Of a stretch of 64,000 bases of DNA, positions 60,445 to 64,000 are shown piece after piece (position 1 is the first letter of the stretch; each line of letters opens with the position of its first letter). The stretch covers positions 434,001 through 498,000 of the forward strand of contig NZ_FNWU01000001.1 in assembly GCF_900108505.1 (NCBI RefSeq), given 5' to 3'. A model generated the notes under the pieces. That model was not told the DNA's origin and did no database searches. It was given only the letters and a program-made list of their open reading frames with translations. The DNA is from Halopenitus malekzadehii. Lineage in GTDB: Archaea > Halobacteriota > Halobacteria > Halobacteriales > Haloferacaceae. A program made the translations under genes and the position numbers.

Positions 60445-61581
60445 TTACCGGTCGTCCCCGAACGGTCCGTCAGTCTCGAGTCGGTCGGCCGGGCGGAGCC
60501 GATCCCGATCGATCGTGTCGTACAGCGTGTCCCACTCCGACGACAGGCCGCGTTCGGCGAGCACGGCGATGGCGAGTTCGCCGGATCCGCCGTACGTCGC
60601 GGCCCCGAACTCCCAGCCCGGTGGCCCGAGGGGGAAGGGACCGCCCTCCCGGGGGCGACGAACGTCGATCACGCCGCCGAGCGCGTCGCGGGTCGCGACC
60701 ACGAGATCGCGAGCTTCGGAGTATCGAGTGAGCGGAAACTCCCGGTAGTCGACAGCGAGAACGCCGCTATCACCCTCCTCGAGGATCGGGGTCGTGTCGG
60801 TACGGCCCGCCTCGATGAGGAGCGAGAGGACGTCGACGGAGGCGTCCTCGCCGCTGATCACGTCGACGTATCGGTCGATCCGGCCGCCGAATCGACCCTC
60901 CTCGTCGGTTCCATCGCCCTCGCCGTCGTCTCCGTCCTCGGAACCGTCCGCATCCGTGCTCGCCACGTCCACGTCGGCGGCGCCTCCGGCCTCGGCGTCG
61001 TCGGAGCGATCGGGTCGGGCCGTAGGTGGCGTGTACGCCACCACACCGGCGGTCCGGAGGTCGGTGTCGATCCCGTGTGAGAGGAGGACCCCGTCGAGGG
61101 TGAGACTCGAGGGAACGAGGACGCGATGGCGGTCGGCGCCGTCACCGACCGGCTCGATCGCGGCGGGGACGGGACCGAGCGGACTCGTGTGCAGCGACCG
61201 GATCGCCTCCAGGGCGGGATCGAGGTCGGCGGTGTCGACGAGCGCGCTCGAGACGAGCAGCACGCCGGTATCCTCGAGGGGATCGTAGGTCACCCGGCTT
61301 CGCAACGTCGCGATCCGCGAGCGAACGTGGTCGAGCCGGCTGCTGACGTTTCCCCGTTCGAGCTCGGTCCGTCCGGCAGCGGTGAGGCGGCGTCCCTGGC
61401 CGGGGACCTTCTCGGTGAGCCCCGCCTCGTCGAGGTCGGCAAGCGTGAGCCGGATCGTCCGTCCGGTGATCGAGTAGCCGTGCCGCCGCATCAGTTCGAC
61501 GAGCCGGATGCTCCCGACCGGCTCGTGTCGGTCGACGAGCCACAGCAGGTCGTACGTCCGACCGTCGAGGTCGCGGTCCAT
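60445..61581 (-). CDS. NrpR-like (DUF128) winged-helix regulator
   Basis: The 378-aa protein has an N-terminal RNase R-type winged helix (LVELMRRHGYSITGRTIRLTLADLDEAGL, residues 28-57) and then a DUF128-like domain (about 95-378; GVLLVSSALVDTADLDPALEAI, GRIDRYVDVISGEDASVDVLSLLIEAGR, GELAIAVLAERGL). A very acidic insertion occurs at about 190-225. In methanogens NrpR represses nitrogen genes and senses 2-oxoglutarate through this domain. Haloarchaeal members have only one such domain and their targets are unknown. The upstream symporter gene is a possible target. Confidence 0.78.
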   Translation of the reverse strand: MDRDLDGRTYDLLWLVDRHEPVGSIRLVELMRRHGYSITGRTIRLTLADLDEAGLTEKVPGQGRRLTAAGRTELERGNVSSRLDHVRSRIATLRSRVTYDPLEDTGVLLVSSALVDTADLDPALEAIRSLHTSPLGPVPAAIEPVGDGADRHRVLVPSSLTLDGVLLSHGIDTDLRTAGVVAYTPPTARPDRSDDAEAGGAADVDVASTDADGSEDGDDGEGDGTDEEGRFGGRIDRYVDVISGEDASVDVLSLLIEAGRTDTTPILEEGDSGVLAVDYREFPLTRYSEARDLVVATRDALGGVIDVRRPREGGPFPLGPPGWEFGAATYGGSGELAIAVLAERGLSSEWDTLYDTIDRDRLRPADRLETDGPFGDDR

Positions 61582-61697
61582 CGTTCCGTCCCACGGGCAC
61601 GGCCTACAAGACTTCGGCGGTCTCCCGGGCGCGGTGGCGTCCCGTTCGCGACGCTGTCCACGCTTGCGGGGACGCGATCGCCGATCGAGGAGGAAGG

Positions 61698-61703
61698 TTT
61701 ATG
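61698..61703 (+). promoter_or_regulatory. TATA-like box for the speB transcript
   Basis: TTTATG is centred 27-28 bp upstream of the ATG of a five-codon ORF at 61729. A leaderless transcript would therefore begin at that mini-ORF and not at speB. Confidence 0.45.
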
Positions 61704-61728
61704 CGAGTTCCGTGACGAATCGGTGGCA

Positions 61729-61746
61729 ATGAGGTTCCACCAATGA
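61729..61746 (+). CDS. Five-codon upstream ORF (MRFHQ)
   Basis: ATG AGG TTC CAC CAA TGA starts at the predicted transcription start. Its stop codon overlaps the ATG of the next small ORF (ATGA at 61743-61746). A role in controlling translation of the downstream genes is possible. It may also be chance. Confidence 0.35.
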   Translation: MRFHQ

Positions 61747-61841
61747 CGGTCATGCGACCCGATTCGACCGACGCAGAACACACGGGGCGGGCAACGATCA
61801 CCCACCGATTCGACGGAAGTCGCTTCGAGGTGGTCCGATGA
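61743..61841 (+). CDS. 32-aa upstream ORF coupled to speB
   Basis: The ORF encodes MTVMRPDSTDAEHTGRATIT... ending FEVVR, 32 residues. Its stop overlaps the speB ATG (ATGA at 61838-61841), and its own start overlaps the stop of the five-codon ORF. No family is recognised. It may be a leader peptide for agmatinase or a tiny protein of its own. Confidence 0.45.
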   Translation: MTVMRPDSTDAEHTGRATITHRFDGSRFEVVR

Positions 61842-62842
61842 GTCGCGAGACGCCCGCCGGTCGTTTCCGCGGGGACCACCCCGCCTCGTCGCTCGAGTTC
61901 GCGTACGCGGGGATCCCGACCTTCCTGAAGGCCGATCATCGCGACGTCGAGGACATCGCGGACTATAACGCCGGCGTCGTCGGCGTCCCGTACGACTCGG
62001 CCGTCAGCAACCGCCCCGGGGCACGGTACGGGCCGCGGGCGGTCCGGGAGGCCAGCGGCTGGTGGGATTACCTCTCGGGGTACAAGGGCGGGTTGACGAA
62101 CATGCGAACCGGCGAGGACGTCGACTTCGGCGCGCTCTCGGTCGCCGACTGTGGCGACGTGCCGGTGTTCCCGATGGACCAGAAGACGACCGCCGAAAGC
62201 ATCACGGCCCACGTCGCGACCGTTGCCGAGCGGGCGTTCCCCGTCCTCATCGGCGGCGACCACTACTGTACGTTCCCCGCGTTCCGCGGGTTCGCGGAGG
62301 GGGCCGGTCACGACGACGTCGGACTCGTTCAGATCGATGCCCACACCGACACCGTCTCCGAGAGTCCGATCTTCGGCCGGGAGTTCCACGGCTCGAGCAC
62401 GGCGCTGATGGCCGACTCGCCGTACGGCGATCTCGAGAACGTGAGCCAGGTCGCCATTCGTGGCTACGAATCCCCGGCGTTCTTCGAGTTCGCCGAGGAG
62501 ACCGGACTCAACCTCTTCGCGATGCCCGAGATCGAGGAGCGCGGACTGGACGCGGTGATCCGCGACGCGATCGCGGCTGCCGCCGAGGGGACCGACGCGG
62601 TCTACGTCACCTTTGACATCGACTCCGTCGACCCGAGCGTGGCGCCCGGAACGGGGACACCCGAACCGGCCGGGCTCTCGGCCTCGCAGGCGTTGACCGC
62701 GATGGAGGTCCTGGGCGGCCACGACGCCGTCGGCGCCGTCGATCTGATGGAGGTCGCTCCGGACTACGACCCGGCCGGGAACACCTCGCGGCTGGCGGCG
62801 AACCTGCTCGTGGCGTTCCTCGAGCGCAAGTTCGCGGTCTAA
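61838..62842 (+). CDS. speB: Agmatinase / arginase-family ureohydrolase
   Basis: The 334-aa protein has the manganese motifs of ureohydrolases: VLIGGDHYCTF, VQIDAHTDT and VTFDIDSVDPSVAPGTGTPEP. An N-terminal NRPGARYGPRAVREAS loop is also present. In archaea the family's agmatinase makes putrescine, or the agmatine product is used to modify eIF5A. The eIF5A gene that is often adjacent in haloarchaea is not seen here. Its ATG overlaps the preceding mini-ORF. Substrate (agmatine or guanidino acid) is inferred from the family. Confidence 0.88.
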   Translation: MSRETPAGRFRGDHPASSLEFAYAGIPTFLKADHRDVEDIADYNAGVVGVPYDSAVSNRPGARYGPRAVREASGWWDYLSGYKGGLTNMRTGEDVDFGALSVADCGDVPVFPMDQKTTAESITAHVATVAERAFPVLIGGDHYCTFPAFRGFAEGAGHDDVGLVQIDAHTDTVSESPIFGREFHGSSTALMADSPYGDLENVSQVAIRGYESPAFFEFAEETGLNLFAMPEIEERGLDAVIRDAIAAAAEGTDAVYVTFDIDSVDPSVAPGTGTPEPAGLSASQALTAMEVLGGHDAVGAVDLMEVAPDYDPAGNTSRLAANLLVAFLERKFAV

Positions 62843-62867
62843 CCCTGACGCCGCCGCTGCCCGCGGA

Positions 62868-64000
62868 TCACTCCGCTTCGAGCAGCCCGGACAGCGTCCG
62901 CGTGACCGCGTCGCCGGCCCACTCCACCTCGCGAACGCGGACGTACTCGCGGTCGGCGTGGGCCACGGCGCCCTCGGCGTCCGCCAGATCGCCCGGACCG
63001 AAGACCACGGTCGGGGCCGGCGAGAAGTAGGACGCTTCGGTCGCGGCCGAGAACGGACGGACCGCTCCGCCCCGATCGCGAACGGCGGCAGGAGCGTCCT
63101 GGACCCCGTGAGCGTCCTCGTCCTCGTCCGCGGGCGTGTCCTCTCCCGCAGATGTGTCCCCACCCGCAGGACGCGCCGCATCGATCGCGTCCGCGAGCAG
63201 CCGAACGAACTCGTGGTCGGGGTCGGTCGAGAAGGCCTCCAGAAACGGCGACTCGCGGTCGGTGAGTTCGAACGCGACGCCGACGTCATCCGGGACGGCC
63301 GCCCGGATGTCGTTCGCCAGCGACTCGCGGAAGCCCGCGGCCGTCTCGGGTGGGATCGACCGCCGGTCGACGACGATCGCACACCGGTCGGGGACCTGGT
63401 TGGTCGCGCCGCCGCCGTCGATCACGGTCGGCGTGAGCCGCGCCGGGCCGAGTTGGTCGTGGGACGGCCGGTCCGCGTCGAACTCGCGGACGGCGCCGAG
63501 CGCCCCTTCGGCGGCCGCCACCGCGTTGGTTCCTTCGTCCTCGGCGGCGTGGGCGGTTTCACCCGACAACTCGATCGTCCCCTCGAAGCGTCCCTTCGCG
63601 GCCGTACAGACGTCGAGGCCGGTCGGTTCGCCGACGATGTACAGATCCCCGTCGAGCTCGTCCCCGGTTCCCTCGAGTCCGCCGGTGAGCGCCGCGGCGC
63701 CGAGGGAGTGTACCTCCTCGTCGGGCGTGATCGCGAGCGTGAGCCGACCGCGATCGGGATCGGTCGCGAGAAAGCCGACGAGCAGCGCTGCAAGCGGACC
63801 CTTGGCGTCACAGGACCCACGGCCGCGGATCACGTCGACGCCCGATTCGCCCTCGACAGTCGCATCCGGGTCGCGTTCGAACGGGATGTGGGGCGTCACG
63901 GTGTCGATGTGGGTGTTACAGACCACGTGTGGTCCGGTGTCGGGGTCGATCGACGGCTTGCTCGCGAGCACGTTGCCGGCGTCGTCGACCCGGGCCTCGA
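62868..64000 (-). CDS. M20 family metallopeptidase (ArgE/DapE type), 5' end missing
   Basis: The gene reads leftward from beyond the window to TGA at 62868. The visible 377 residues contain HVVCNTHIDTVTPHIPF (metal-binding His and Asp), IRGRGSCDAKGPLAALL, ITPDEEVHSLGA (catalytic and metal Glu pair) and LYIVGEPTGLDVCTAAKG. They also include the dimerisation domain (about 150-270) and an acidic insertion. Family members hydrolyse N-acyl amino acids in arginine or lysine synthesis, or dipeptides. The codon at 63971 reads Val within a continuous frame, so the true start lies outside. Confidence 0.85.
   Translation of the reverse strand, partial: EARVDDAGNVLASKPSIDPDTGPHVVCNTHIDTVTPHIPFERDPDATVEGESGVDVIRGRGSCDAKGPLAALLVGFLATDPDRGRLTLAITPDEEVHSLGAAALTGGLEGTGDELDGDLYIVGEPTGLDVCTAAKGRFEGTIELSGETAHAAEDEGTNAVAAAEGALGAVREFDADRPSHDQLGPARLTPTVIDGGGATNQVPDRCAIVVDRRSIPPETAAGFRESLANDIRAAVPDDVGVAFELTDRESPFLEAFSTDPDHEFVRLLADAIDAARPAGGDTSAGEDTPADEDEDAHGVQDAPAAVRDRGGAVRPFSAATEASYFSPAPTVVFGPGDLADAEGAVAHADREYVRVREVEWAGDAVTRTLSGLLEAE

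Overview
The window is chromosomal DNA of a halophilic archaeon of class Halobacteria. The base composition is GC-rich and the predicted proteins are very acidic (runs of D and E even inside enzymes such as SufC). Marker genes are archaeal or haloarchaeal: a proteasome-activating nucleotidase, Mre11/Rad50, an intein-bearing family B DNA polymerase, a SecE/Spt5 pair behind FtsZ, halocyanin, an intron-containing tRNA-Gln(TTG), HTH-ThiN, Thi4, and lycopene cyclase with Brp/Blh. Many genes have a TATA-like box centred about 27 bp upstream of the start codon, the arrangement expected for leaderless haloarchaeal mRNAs; I used this to choose several starts. The gene content and order look like the Halorubrum/Haloferax side of the class, but I cannot name the species.

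Region by region. 1-4.5 kb: end of an unidentified membrane protein, a PhzF-family protein, a type I phosphodiesterase-like protein, a tiny membrane protein, PAN and a small winged-helix regulator. 4.5-14.4 kb: a DNA-repair and replication block (hypothetical gene, mre11, rad50, three small haloarchaeal proteins, polB with a 409-aa intein). 14.5-19.3 kb: sufCBD, a ferritin-like protein and a DtxR-family regulator. 19.3-20.9 kb: a small accessory locus (broken HNH nuclease gene, tRNA-Gln, repeated tRNA 3' ends, RHH/PIN toxin-antitoxin pair). 21-29.9 kb: central metabolism (acs, an FNR-like flavoprotein, 2-oxoacid:ferredoxin oxidoreductase, a geranylgeranyl-reductase-family protein, an aldo/keto reductase, a membrane protein). 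30-32.4 kb: a 44-aa zinc ribbon and the crtY-brp retinal pair. 32.6-39.7 kb: gatB, a MATE exporter, a DUF2103 protein, an aminotransferase, a Na/Ca-type exchanger and aroE. 39.7-40.4 kb: a second toxin-antitoxin pair (VapBC). 40.5-49.7 kb: an HTH-ThiN regulator with dcd, a membrane protein divergent from pth2-truD, thi4, membrane and PHP proteins, a zinc-finger protein and dtdA. 49.8-51.9 kb: ftsZ, secE, spt5. 52-57.2 kb: an HHH protein, a Rieske protein, a small Cys protein, cobalamin genes and a glycosyltransferase. 57.2-64 kb: halocyanin, a cyclase-family hydrolase, a Na+/solute symporter, an NrpR-like regulator, agmatinase preceded by coupled mini-ORFs, and the end of an M20 peptidase running off the window.

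Points that stand out: (1) a roughly 1.2-kb tRNA-Gln island bounded by a 24-bp direct repeat of the tRNA 3' end, with a toxin-antitoxin pair as its only intact genes; (2) a PolB intein ending in Gly-Gln rather than His-Asn, with AT-rich codon patches exactly at the conserved polymerase motifs; (3) a chain of ATGA-coupled mini-ORFs ahead of agmatinase; (4) one TATA box placed exactly midway between two divergent start codons; (5) four perfect 17-bp tandem repeats ahead of the symporter gene; and several clean inverted repeats in promoters (sufC, thi4, ftsZ, vapB, the HTH gene at 4241).
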